DNA of 64,000 bases from contig NC_054747.1 of NCBI RefSeq assembly GCF_018143015.1, positions 1,611,736 to 1,675,735 on the forward strand. The letters run 5' to 3'. The notes under the pieces are model-generated. The model saw only the letters and a list, made by a program, of their open reading frames with translations, was not told where the DNA came from and did no database searches. This DNA comes from Lytechinus variegatus. Lineage: Eukaryota > Echinodermata > Echinoidea > Temnopleuroida > Toxopneustidae. Numbering within the stretch: the first letter of the stretch is position 1; the number at the start of each line of letters is the position of its first letter. This document shows positions 44,501 through 52,800 of this stretch, piece after piece. A program made the position numbers and the translations under genes.

Positions 44501-44590
44501 TGACTTTAAAAAGGTGTATATTCTTTTATCGATCTTACCAGTCATACATGTAGCGACTATGTACAATACGAGTGACATCAAGGTGGCCAT
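22352..44590 (-). CDS. Gene B: type I membrane receptor, CCP2-CTLD2-CCP2 ectodomain and multi-tyrosine tail
   Basis: Thirteen minus-strand coding exons join without a stop: 44590-44539, 42261-42043, 41350-41162, 40146-39952, 31683-31534, 31151-31005, 30827-30555, 29426-29286, 29027-28842, 27853-27677, 27286-27110, 24104-24026, 23567-22352. They total 3201 bases, 1066 residues plus stop. The order is signal peptide, CCP1, CCP2, CTLD1, CTLD2, CCP3, CCP4, Thr-rich stalk, membrane helix, about 404-residue tail. All introns are phase 1 except the phase-2 junction between the membrane and tail exons. The ectodomain suggests ligand or glycan recognition; the tail suggests SH2- and PTB-dependent signalling. 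I know no named vertebrate receptor with this exact order. The exon 4 acceptor has an alternative 6 bases inside (40140). Confidence 0.88.
24026..24104 (-). CDS. Gene B exon 12: transmembrane helix
   Basis: A 79-base exon. After joining it reads I-M-M-P-I-G-I-G-L-T-A-F-I-I-V-I-A-I-V-I and S-M-I-I-W, followed across the splice by R-R-R-H-V-K as a stop-transfer signal. The donor GTAAGA leaves phase 2, the only phase change in this gene. Confidence 0.88.
24696..25930. mobile_element. Non-autonomous hAT element with 8-bp target duplication
   Basis: The left end CAGTGGCGTAGCTAGGATTT and right end TAGCTACGCCACTG are inverted. The flanks are identical 8-mers TTCGACAA at 24688-24695 and 25931-25938, the hAT signature. 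The interior lacks a transposase. It repeats a GCGCGAAGCGCGAG-like palindrome about every 190 bases and has G- and C-runs near both ends. It lies in the gene B intron before the membrane exon. Confidence 0.85.
26336..26531. mobile_element. MITE family 1, short copy
   Basis: A copy of 196 bases with near-perfect inverted ends AAAGGTCAAGTCCACCCC / GGGGTGGACTTGTCCTTT. The interior matches part of the 604-base copy at 33879 (GAGAGTCGATGATGTCACTC, CATCCGATTTTTATGAAATT). It is an internally deleted form. Confidence 0.8.
27110..27286 (-). CDS. Gene B exon 11: Thr/Ser/Pro-rich stalk
   Basis: A 59-codon exon, phase 1 to phase 1, dominated by Thr, Ser, Pro and Val (V-T-V-P-P-T-T-T-T-P-T-T-S-A-T-T). 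There is one N-Q-S sequon and no Cys. A mucin-like O-glycosylated spacer holding the CCP/CTLD head away from the membrane is the likely role. Confidence 0.83.
27677..27853 (-). CDS. Gene B exon 10: CCP4 domain
   Basis: A 59-codon exon with T-S-C-G-N-N-P, L-Y-T-C-N-Q-G, S-H-C-Q, S-T-W-S-R-P and F-Q-C-N. Four Cys and the Trp sit as in CCPs. It is the membrane-proximal folded domain before the stalk. Confidence 0.88.
28842..29027 (-). CDS. Gene B exon 9: CCP3 domain
   Basis: A 62-codon exon, phase 1 to phase 1: A-A-C-G-D-P-G-A-P-T-H-G-S, then M-R-F-H-C-D-P-G-Y-D-L-L-G, E-I-T-C-Q-P-N-G-E-W and P-S-C-T. A very regular CCP domain. The correct reading frame is set by its four Cys; a longer open frame overlapping it has no Cys pattern and was ignored. 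Confidence 0.9.
29286..29426 (-). CDS. Gene B exon 8: CTLD2, second half
   Basis: A 47-codon exon containing W-D-S-N-Q-P-N-N-P, H-K-C-V-E-V, H-D-W-N-D-A-N-C and A-M-C-Q. The QPN, Glu and WND positions match the calcium ligands of sugar-binding CTLDs, a hybrid of EPN (mannose type) and QPD (galactose type). This is the best candidate carbohydrate-binding domain of the protein. Confidence 0.87.
30555..30827 (-). CDS. Gene B exon 7: CTLD2, first half
   Basis: A 91-codon exon, phase 1 to phase 1, with G-S-C-T-G, K-C-Y-W-F, T-W-S-D-A-K-T-S-C-S-S-E-G-G-S-L and D-W-W-I-G-G-Y. It is the counterpart of gene A exon 6. Confidence 0.88.
31005..31151 (-). CDS. Gene B exon 6: CTLD1, C-terminal part
   Basis: A 49-codon exon with L-F-W-A-D-G-R-P-S, T-S-C-I-S, Y-Q-W-V-D-A-P-C and R-F-I-C-Q-Y. 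The EPN/QPD motif is replaced by RPS and WND by WVD, so the canonical calcium and sugar site is lost in this CTLD. Protein binding is more likely than sugar binding. Confidence 0.87.
31534..31683 (-). CDS. Gene B exon 5: CTLD1, middle
   Basis: A 50-codon exon starting G-E-L-A-L-I-K-T after acceptor GATTCAG. It contains Y-L-W-I-G-V-K-E-G-R-N-W-K-W-S, the WIG core. The donor GTGGGT in phase 1 was preferred over a GTAATA four bases downstream, which breaks the frame with exon 6. Confidence 0.8.
31940..32113 (+). repeat. Outer tandem repeats of the foldback element, left arm
   Basis: Eight copies of a 16-17-base unit CCCACAAATGTAATAA at about 31940, 31958, 31977, 31999, 32020, 32046, 32072 and 32097, with 1-10-base spacers. 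One copy is diverged (CCCACGAATGTCATAA). Confidence 0.9.
32180..33480 (+). repeat. Inner array of about 49-bp units, left arm
   Basis: About 26 imperfect units, each reading roughly CCAGACCCGGTTGTTT, an A/T-rich spacer, then CCAAAGTCTTTATT. Units differ by a few bases and by small length changes. The right arm has the inverted equivalent. Confidence 0.9.
33879..34482. mobile_element. MITE family 1 (TIR AAAGGTCAAGTCCACCCC), inside the foldback centre
   Basis: About 604 bases with terminal inverted repeats TAAAGGTCAAGTGCACC and, inverted, TAAAGGACAAGTCAACC, followed by matching inner sequence (ATTTGAAT...AGAGAAAAT). No coding frame. Shorter relatives lie at 26336-26531 and, with only one end, near 56411. 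Confidence 0.75.
34491..34660 (+). repeat. Direct repeat copy 1 in the foldback centre
   Basis: About 170 bases from TTATTGTATATTCCTTC to AGAGGGGATAAC. A second diverged copy lies at 35693-35881 in the same orientation. Between the two sits the DR1-bearing repeat (34774-35681). Confidence 0.8.
34774..35681 (+). repeat. GTCTCAC-ended dispersed repeat with about 155-bp subunits and DR1 motifs
   Basis: It runs from GTCTCACTTGCATAGCAG, through a GC-rich (GGC)n block, to GCAGGTGAGACGGTTAGAGG. The inside is four to five units of about 155 bases, each with CATAAAACTTGGACATAA, ATCAAGTATCACTGAACATC and CAAGGTCAAAGGTCA. A second copy lies inverted at 46892-47815. No coding frame. The family is unnamed here. 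Confidence 0.8.
35693..35881 (+). repeat. Direct repeat copy 2 in the foldback centre
   Basis: About 189 bases sharing GGGGATTACTTCCCG, ACGATAA, GTTGTTGAT, GACGATCTATGA and AGGGGATAAC with 34491-34660. The pair may reflect a duplication that brackets the inserted repeat. Confidence 0.8.
36130..36412 (-). mobile_element. Probable SINE with 7SL-like or tRNA-like Pol III promoter
   Basis: On the minus strand it starts GGCGTTGTGGCGTGCGCCTG followed by TAATCAAAGCTATGTGGGG. This resembles the 5' Alu domain of 7SL RNA (GTGGCGCGTGCCTGTA..CCCAGCTA). Next comes a B-box-like GGTTCGAGG and TTTGAGCCCTGG. The 3' limit is unclear. It sits at the edge of the foldback right arm. Confidence 0.5.
37730..39075 (-). 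repeat. Inner array of about 49-bp units, right arm
   Basis: About 27 units of AATAAAGACTTTGG, spacer, AACAACCGGGTCTGG, the inverted form of the left array. Further in (36420-37730) more diverged units are recognisable by GGGTCTGG and AAAGAC motifs. Confidence 0.88.
39155..39243 (-). repeat. Outer tandem repeats of the foldback element, right arm
   Basis: Three copies of TTATTACATTTGTGGG, some diverged to TTTTGGG, in inverted orientation to the left arm. There are fewer units than on the left, as expected from unequal loss within tandem arrays. Confidence 0.85.
39952..40146 (-). CDS. Gene B exon 4: CTLD1, N-terminal third
   Basis: A 65-codon exon (63 if the acceptor at 40140 is used; both keep phase 1). 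It has V-C-D-A-G, H-S-C and then N-D-A-K-N-I-C-R-D-R-G-N-S-F, the CTLD helix region. It stops at F-Q-H-V-Q just before the G-E-L-A-L-I strand. The next exon lies 8.3 kb away across the foldback element. Confidence 0.8.
40222..40315 (+). repeat. (ATAC)n microsatellite and SINE-tail-like sequence
   Basis: About seven ATAC units are followed by TATATAGCGCTTTTCCATGT and CAAAGCGCTTTACAG. This resembles the 3' end of the SINE at 63301, but no promoter half is visible. Confidence 0.55.
41162..41350 (-). CDS. Gene B exon 3: CCP2 domain
   Basis: A 63-codon exon with S-T-C-P-D-P-P-V-P-A-Y-G, R-Y-R-P-G-D-T-V-Q-Y-T-C, N-T-C, H-S-W and P-T-C-K. This is a textbook CCP with four Cys and the Trp before Cys4. 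Donor GTAAGA, phase 1. Confidence 0.9.
42043..42261 (-). CDS. Gene B exon 2: CCP1/sushi-like domain
   Basis: A 73-codon exon, phase 1 to phase 1. It opens E-C-S-S-P-D-W with the extra V-C-P-H-C pair, then Y-L-V-W-G-C, V-I-V-W-I-C, S-Q-W-S-G and P-N-C-A. It aligns end to end with gene A exon 2, including the D-x-I-V-W-x-C strand. Confidence 0.85.
43457..44043. mobile_element. MITE family 2-like copy
   Basis: Inverted ends AAGGGGAACGAAACCTTTGG and CCAAAGGTTTCATTCTCCTG. The inside shares GAAAGTTTGAAAAAAATCGG and GAGAAAGTTATGAGC with 15965-16566. It lies in gene B intron 1. Confidence 0.75.
44539..44590 (-). CDS. Gene B exon 1: start codon and signal peptide
   Basis: ATG at 44590 opens MATLMSLVLYIVATCMT, a hydrophobic signal peptide of 17 residues, followed by a GTAAGA donor in phase 1. 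Joining to exon 2 gives A-Y-A-R-A-E-C, with a plausible cleavage site just after the core. Length and position mirror gene A exon 1. Confidence 0.8.
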
Positions 44591-46116
44591 GACGACGAAC
44601 AGCCGGTTTCCAGGTTAAGAGATGAGATACGATCCCACCTCTGGTTGATTATTTGAAGCCCTGTCGAATCGTCTGACAATGATGCGGCTTTTATTTTCCG
44701 AGTTTGTGAACGCAATTTTTATTGAATTATCCGCATTGCTCTTAGGTATATGAAGAGTATGTGATCCCGTTATCGCTTATTAAACAGTTAATAACTTTTT
44801 AAAGCGAAAACGATACACTTTTCAAACAAATTCCTGTCCGAATTCATTGTTTGCTATTCCATCGTGATTATCATCAGAAGCCCAGAGATATGTGTGTTTT
44901 TAAATGAATTGATGTTCAAAATACAGCGATCCTTCTTCTGGATGATAGTTTTTAGACTAACCAAGCTTTTCGTATTGTTTCCATCGACTTCGAAGCAACA
45001 TTCCTAAAAGCAACTGAGCATGTCCATTTATAACAATATTGCGTTATGAATAGTAAATGTGGTTGAAAGGGAATGTATATGAACAAATTGCGGAAATTAC
45101 TGAAACATGGAACCAAGGCCCACCAAAAACCATGGCAACTGAAAAATATAGAACTGTGGTCATCATCAGGATGAGAGAAAAAAATATGTATCGTGCACGC
45201 GATTTGTTTAATAAAGGTTTTAGCGAAGGTCGGATGAGTTTGATTAACGAAACGATTTTTTTTTACTGTCGCCACGCATCGATGGTTCTTCATAATTGTC
45301 AGGAATATATTGCAATATTCCTGATATTGGGGATACAAGTTTATTCTGTTCCGGCTACTTGGACTTGCAAACAATTACCATATTTGTACCTATATACAAA
45401 TAAATGTCATGATTGTGTTGGAAATAAAAGTTTGTTCTGTTCCGGCCCCTTGAACGTGTAAACAGTTATGATAATCATAATTGTCATAAATGAATACCCA
45501 ATCAGTTTGTACATGTAAGTACTGTTTGCACATCGTTGGGGAGACATAACAAACATGGATAACAATATAATTATATTGGCTTCATGCAGGCTGCGTCTAT
45601 TTAAAAATTATGCAGTTGAAGTTCCTCTTTGGACTTATCTTTCTTCTCTGATTAGTTTTTAAACCGTTGCCAAAACAAAAAATGGTGGTTTCTGTTTAAA
45701 ACCTGTAGAATTTGAAGTAGTAGTATACACTTCAACTGAATCTCAACTGCTTGAGGTAACATGTTGTGCTTTATAATTTAGTGCATGCAAATTGCAATCG
45801 GTGAGATTGAAACGAGGAGGGAAAATATGCATAATTCCTGAACATTGTGTAAACAATTTCATAAATAAGTCGTGCACCAGGGACATACGACATTCTGTGA
45901 TAAAATGATTTGGTTGCAAATTCAGACGGGAACGCTACTAGTTACAAAACATGGCAATGACGAAAAGGGACAATTTAACTTTTTTTTTCTCTTGTTTTGT
46001 CTTATTGTAACACAGATACGGAGCAGAAATTCTGGAGAAGGTTCCCGCATCACGTCCCTTCATGTCAACACATAATGTAAAAAAAGGCAAGGCAGGAGCC
46101 GAAATCACATCATCAT

Positions 46117-46350
46117 CCAGGCGCGAATCCAGGTAGGGGGGTGTGCACAGAGTAATGTTTTTTCTGGTACGAAATATCCTTTATTTGTGGTTGAAAACCA
46201 TCTTTTTTGGTTTGTCAAATTTTTTTCGGGTATGGAATATCCTTAATTTGTGGTTGAAATCCTTTTTTTGGGGGGTGGGGCTTGTCAAAATTTTCCTCCG
46301 AAAAATTCCCCCCCCCCGTCCACATTTGGGAAATCCTGGATCCGCCCCTG
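46117..46350. mobile_element. Short hAT-like MITE
   Basis: 234 bases with ends CAGGCGCGAATCCAGG and, inverted, CAGGGGCGGATCCAGG. The flanking 8-mers TCATCATC and CCATCATC match at 7 of 8. It contains two copies of GGTATGGAATATCCTTAATT-like sequence. Confidence 0.7.
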
Positions 46351-46891
46351 CCATCATCACCATCATCATGCATCAGTGAAAGTACAGTCCACCAGGTTGG
46401 TGTAATATCACAATCACTTGATCTCTGTGTTTTGATAAACGATATGAAACTCATGCACTTATCATTAGTCACCTCTTTTTTTTTACCTAACATACCATAA
46501 ATACAACTGCAATGATTATCGATTTTCGATTCCTTAATATACGTTTGTTGTCAATTTATTTTAATATTTCAGAGGAAATATTACACCCTTGATACATGTG
46601 GTAAAAAGATGGTAACAACAATTTAGACAAGCGATTGTTTCTACACAGCAATTATCCTTTACTTTTACAACGGATACAAAATTCTGTGAAGAAATGATGT
46701 AAAATCATTTGCATTTTGAGGATTTGTTTTAAATGTTAAAAAATATGTAATACCGAAAAAAAAACAATATAATACCATAATGATCATACTTGTCAAAACA
46801 CACTCAATTAAAATATTTTGTTTACAGTACGTTACAATATTTTATATACCAACGTTCATAACTACCGTCGCAAATGAATGCTAAAAAAAAA

Positions 46892-47815
46892 CAAGTGGCA
46901 TGCCTCTGGCCGTCTCACCTGCACAACGCGGTTCAATATAGCAGCAGTGCTGACTTTGAATACTACTCTAACTCGCACAAGATGTTCAGTGATACATGGT
47001 TACTCTTATGTCCACTTTTTATGAACTAGACCAATAAACTTACAGAGATATGATGGTTATTCAACAAAAAACCCCAACATGGCCAAAGTTCATTGACCTT
47101 ACATGACCTGTGACCTTGATCATGTGACCTGAAACTCGCACAGGATGTTCAGTGATACTTGATTACTCTTATGTACAAGTTTCATGAATCAGATCCATAA
47201 ACTTTCAAAGTTATGATGGTAATTCAACAGATACACCCAGTTCGGCCAAAGTTCATTGACCTTTGACCTTGGTCATGTGACCTGAAACGCGCACAAAATG
47301 TTCAGTGATGCTTGATTACTATTATGTCCAAGTTTCATGAATCAGATCCATAAACTTTCAAAGTTATGATGGGAATTCAACAGATATCCGCAATTCGGCC
47401 AAAGTTCATTGACCCTAAATGACCTTTGACCTTGGTCATGTGACGTGAAACTCGTGCAGGATGTTCAGTGATACTTGATTAACCTTATGTCCAAGTTTCA
47501 TGAACTAGGTCCATATATTTTCTAAGTTATGATGACATTTCAAAAACTTAACCTCAGGTTAAGATTTCGATGTTGATCCCTCCAACATGGTCTAAGTTCA
47601 TTGACCCTAAATGACCTTTGACCTTAGTCATGTGACATGAAACCCTTATAGGATGTTCAGTAATACTTGATTAACATTATGGCCAAGTTTTATTAACTTG
47701 GTCCATATACTTCCTAAGTTATGACGTCATTTCAAAAACTTAACCTCAGGTTAAGATTTGATGTTGACGCCGCCGCCGCCGTCGGAATAGTCTCACTCTG
47801 CTTCGCAGGTGAGAC
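46892..47815 (-). repeat. GTCTCAC-ended dispersed repeat, second copy
   Basis: The reverse-orientation copy of 34774-35681, from GTCTCACCTGCACAACGCGG to the (GCC)n block and GCTTCGCAGGTGAGAC. It carries TGACCTTTGACCT at 47257, 47420 and 47612. It lies between the 5' end of gene B and the 3' end of gene C. Confidence 0.8.
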
Positions 47816-48676
47816 AAAAACAGGATAAAACTTTACATTGCTTCGTATTTAAAATCAGATCTTGTTTACAATAAAAATTATACATGTTCTGTGCAAAATT
47901 AATTATGAGGTAATGCACGTTATGGTAATACTGTAGGGTCTTAATTACTCTCCCTAGATTAAATGAATAATACACCCTCCCTCCTTATATCATCTACACA
48001 GTTAGATAACAAAGTCACAGGGCTTGATGTAATTGAGCTTTACGTTTTCGACATCTCTCCCGGAAACTTACTCTTGATAATTTGAAATGAATTCCAGATC
48101 GTGGTATTCGCTGAAACCGACATGCAAACCGTTATTAGAGTAACGGTTTCAACTTGCAGAAATAATTTATTTTCCATTTTTTGTGTGTTATCTTCTCTGA
48201 AGGGAGGTACATCTAAAAAAACATGTGTTTCTACAATTCTACTTAAAAATAGACAAGGCAATCCGGGATATATTTTTTTGGTAAAGCTCCAATGGCAGCA
48301 ATTTAAATCATGCTCCCTGAAATAGTTTGCTGCAATAAAAGCGCGTGTGATGAAAATATTTCAGATCGTTTCAAGTCAGTCATTTAGCAATCAACATCCA
48401 ATTCGTTCAAAAGTGAAAGGCGTCGTTGAAATCGAAACTCCGGCGACAATAGCTCCGCGTGTTATTTCGTCTAAGATATATGGCTAGGCTATGATTGCAA
48501 TGCGGTTTTTTATGTAAGGTTAATGGTTAGGTTTAGGATAGGATATAGCGTTAAATCCAAGGTTGAAACTGGTGTGTGGAATTTACATCGTAGCAAATGT
48601 CGCCAGAGCAAATGTCATGCTATTCTTTGAAAGTGTATGCCTATGCCCACATACTTTGAATAAATAGCAGAGAAAT

Positions 48677-48899
48677 ACACAGTCAAAAAAATTATACAAC
48701 GCTGTTTACTATATGAATCTTACAGTAATTGGTTAAACAGTATTAACAAGTGTTTAAGCAACAAGGTTTAATTTTCAATATCCAATCTTCAAGAAATTAA
48801 ACAAAAACAAAGACATTGTTTAAATGGTTAAACATATACTGTAAGGTTCATTTAGTGAACAGCGTTGTATAAAATCTTAAACAGCGTTTTTACTGTGCA
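48677..48899. mobile_element. MITE with CACAGTCAAAAA ends
   Basis: The inverted ends CACAGTCAAAAA...AACGCTGTTTA and TAAACAGCGTTTTTACTGTG enclose about 180 bases. Inner segments repeat inverted too (GAATCTTACAGT / ACTGTAAGGTTC). Confidence 0.7.
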
Positions 48900-49679
48900 G
48901 GCATAATCATCATCCTACAATTATCAACGAAAATAAAAACATAACAGCATATGTTGGGGAAATTGAATTAAAATTTTCTCTATTAACATGTTTAACTGTG
49001 AAAGATGAATAAAGAGTATTCTGGTTCTTAACTTAGATAGTAGTAAATCAGAAGAAGAAACGGAATCTATTCTTTCGTCTGGCTACTTGGCACAGTCACA
49101 TTTCCATTCTGTTAAAAAAATATTTTAATGAAATCCATTATTTAATCTGAAAAAAAATAACTGATCTGTAAATACCCCATTTAGTAAATGTTCAAGAGCA
49201 GATTACGCCTAATTTGATGACCTTGGTGCCTTCTTCGAATGAACCATGACATCTCTGAATCAAGATACTGAAACATTCGAATGCGTTTTTTCGATTCATC
49301 GAATTTCTCATTTCAAACAACTGTCAAAAGATGAATGAATACATCCGAGATGGAAAGCTAAATATCCAAAAGTTCAGAGCACGTTTCTAAGCACCATGTG
49401 TGATCTGATTGGAGGGTTCTTGAATGACGTGGATGGATTAGGCCTTCTGCTATCCCAGTCCTTTTGACATGGAATCCACTTTTTAAATGGAGAAAATATG
49501 TTCCCTTCCGGGCAATCTGGGACCCATTTTATAAAACGTAATAGTCAATGACCTTCACTTGAAACTGTTATGAGCTACAAAAATCCTTGCTTCTGATTGG
49601 TTTAGGCCAGATCAGTCAGTGGAAATCACTGAAAATGTGTTTCATGAGACACACCCCTGGAGTTTATTGCTGACCACAA

Positions 49680-49827
49680 CTACGGAAATCCAAAGAAGGG
49701 ATCAGCGGTGAGGTAGAAGCAATCCATCGGTGAGCTTTCCGGTGTAAAATCTCTTTCGTGACCCTCGAATCCAGCAGGTCCAGCTTTCATACATACAACC
49801 GTTGTATCCGGTACACTTCCGACGCAT
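49680..49827 (-). CDS. Gene C last exon: third CR-module unit and stop
   Basis: A 148-base exon with acceptor ACCACAG, phase 2 in. It completes the Arg codon and reads C-V-G-S-V-P-D-T-T-V-V-C-M-K-A-G-P-A-G-F, then M-D-C-F-Y-L-T-A-D-P-F-F-G-F-P and a TAG at 49682-49680. The V-x-C-x-x-A-G strand matches S-C-L-L-A-G of the previous exon. A possible AATAAA lies 12 bases after the stop (49668-49663). Confidence 0.8.
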
Positions 49828-52800
49828 CTGTGGTTTTATGTTTTTAAAAGGAAGAATGAAAAGTCTTTTATAAATACCTCAGTATCGATTTGAAAATTGA
49901 AGTCAAGTAATCACTTTACACTTTCAAAAGGTACGAGACTGAGAGAAAGGGAATCGTGGAGAAATAAAGAATTCAAAATCTGTTCAAAATCTGTTCAAAA
50001 TCTGCATATCTTTCACATACAGACCCTCTTTTTTATCGTCTGAAAATATTCAAGATAAATGATATTAATACTTTACAAATAGCAATGTTTAGGTATAGAT
50101 ATAATTACGACATACTTCTCCCAGTATTCACGGATTCATTTTCATATAATAACAATTTACACTCATATCCAACAAGAACATGCAATAATATTCACTTAAA
50201 CAATCCCAGGACACTATTTGCACATAAAACACTAAGACATCATGGACCTGATATTTGGAATGCATTGCCAGATTCACTCAAGCTGACAAGATCATTTTAT
50301 TCCTTTAAACGAACTATAAAAGAATTGCAATTAAACCAATACCTAACAAATAAAAAAATGATTACCATTGTTATCATTATTTTAATTAGACATTGACTTT
50401 TATCTAAAACATGTATAAATTCCATGCTAAGGACCAAGCATCCCCCTTGCCCCCCTCCCCCTCATGCACCTGCACGTTTAATGACAATAGATATTAATTA
50501 TTTTGGTTATTTTCCAGGGTTGCTACGTTTTCAAGCTTTGCTTTTGTGACGACCCTTGCAACTATTCTATTTATTGTAACAGAAAATACCACTTAATGAT
50601 TTTCATTTATGTAAGGTATATTTGAGGATTTTATACAAAACTATTGTTCATTATCTTGATGTCAAGTTTCAGATATGTATTTTCTTGTCCAGAATTTTGT
50701 TATGAAAATGTTGCGAAAACCAATAAATGAAATGAAAGAAGGTGGCAGCAGCGTAATGAGAAAAAAACAAAAGAGGGCCAAACTTGGCCTGTAGGACACC
50801 CTGTCTTTAAAGCGCCAAGAAAGTGAAATGAGCCAGTACCCTTTTTTACCATTTGGAAATAAAAAAAAATGATTTTGTGAAAGAGTTTGATATAATACTT
50901 GAACAAATTACATTATGACATTGATCGTAGAACTTTTTTGGGTGACATGGGTCGAAGACGCGCTTTTACGCCAGTGGTGAAGACGGGATTAGGCAGTAAG
51001 GGACGACTGATCTCAAACGAAATAAATTTAAACAACCGGAATTTGAACCCCCTAAAACCCAGAAAGTTAGAAGTGGGAGGTGACATAACTGCCAGAGAGG
51101 AAAGAAGATCAAGCTAATTATTAGCAAATATGAAATAGATGGAGAAGAGAATAAAAATCAGGTACCAAATAACATGAAAGAGAAGATAAAAATAATACTA
51201 ATTATAGTGTGTTCTTTTCCCAAGGTAATGTTTGTGTACGTCACCAAAAATAAATAAAACCGATAAACACAAAACGACCACTAAACCAGAAAATGATAAC
51301 AGTAATTTCCATCGTTGTATTATGAACAATAAAAACACGCATTATCTATGTGATCATTGTGATTGTATCCGCCCATTGACCATGATAACCTTTTCCGGTA
51401 TTTTGATGATTCATACAGTGGATCTGCTGCATGTATACATTGTATAGGGTAACAATTATGGCCAAAAAAAAGCATTAGTGCCCCATTTTTGAAATAATAC
51501 TGCATAGCATTTGTTAAATGGTTGTAGACATCAGATCCCATTTTTTCATGCAACTTGTATCTCACTCTCCTTGATATACTTGTTCGTTTAAAAACCTCCA
51601 TAATCATGTCGTCTTGGATAACCGGTTGTGTTTTTTAATCCTATGAATAGTTGTTTGGACACCACTTCATAATCATAGCTTGTATATTTCGTTTTGTCTA
51701 CTTTATTTACCATATCACCTATATTTACTTAGATAACACTGATATTAAGTCATCACTTTGCCCCATTACTTTTTTTTGTGGGGGGGGGGAGGGTGGGGGA
51801 GGATAAGTAGGTAAGTTCTTTTGTTATTATGGTTGTTATTTTGTCTTTTTGTGTAACTAACTTGTGATCTGCAATCACCTAATAATCATTTGTAAATTTT
51901 GTGATTTGTTTCAATTTGTTATAATCAAAACATAATTTAAAAAATAATAAATTATTGGGAAAAAAATGCAACTAAAATTGAACGAAAGTGAATCATTTAA
52001 AGATCGGCTAATGATAACCTTTGCATGGGTTTATTCTATCTATTTTTGTTGATTCGCAGCAATATTCAACTACCCCCCCCCCCCCCTCTCATACACACAC
52101 ACACGCACGCTGGGAGTAGTCTGTTGTGCAAACTCTTCACTCGAGTTATGGGTCTGAATTGCATCCTGCTGATGGCCCTTATTCTTTCGCCGCCAGTAAA
52201 AAAAATAGTTCCAAAGTTGTGATATATCTTTCACATTTGAAACAGGAAAATTTAGTAGGGACCTTCCCTAGCATCAGTGATAGATTGTCAGTCATATTCA
52301 TTCGTTTTTGTGTCAATTAGCAATATGAGATTAAAAAATTTAGATTGGGTTGGCTCGAATGAATATCTTTTGTCTGCCAGTTGTTATTAGGCCCGTGAAA
52401 CCTATAGCCTTCTATATACCTGCAATAGTCATCTCGTCCATCTTCATCTTCGTCTTTCATATACCAAGTATTGGAATAGCCTGGGTCAAACCATTCTTCG
52501 GAGGGGTTGGGAGATGTGTATGCTAATAGGTCATCTTCCATCGAACCAGCCAGTAGACAGGACATGAACGGTTTCCCATCAGTTCTTACTATTCTATTGA
52601 AAAAAGAAAAAAATAATGCAAATTTCTGTGCATGCAGATGTCGAATAATGCTAGCCGTAATAAATCTGGAATTATTGATACTAGAAATAATGATGACATT
52701 GATGATGGTGATGATTATAATGCAAAGGATAATAGGTTAAAAGGTATCAATAATAAAATGGAATAATGTATTTTTTCTGTTTGAAAACCATTTCTATATT

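Larger units (their letters stand above)
40147..44538. other. Gene B introns 3 to 1
   Basis: Apart from exons 41350-41162 and 42261-42043: a SINE-tail-like stretch at 40222, simple repeats at 40527 and 41984, poly-G at 42490, and the MITE at 43457. The rest is unremarkable AT-rich sequence. Confidence 0.55.
44591..49679. other. Intergenic region between genes B and C
   Basis: The 5' flank of gene B and 3' flank of gene C. Contains the hAT-like MITE at 46117, the DR1 repeat at 46892 and the MITE at 48677. A 134-codon plus frame at 45057-45461 has no domain and is not called. The rest shows nothing recognisable. Confidence 0.5.

Noticed and set aside
45057-45461. 134-codon open frame on the plus strand
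   Set aside because: No domain, no signal peptide, no splice context. An equally long frame lies antisense, and the composition is that of surrounding non-coding DNA.
48040-48325. Minus frame of 73 codons ending in a GTAAGT-like donor
   Set aside because: No recognisable domain, no acceptor that links it in phase to gene C or B, and gene C already ends at 49680.
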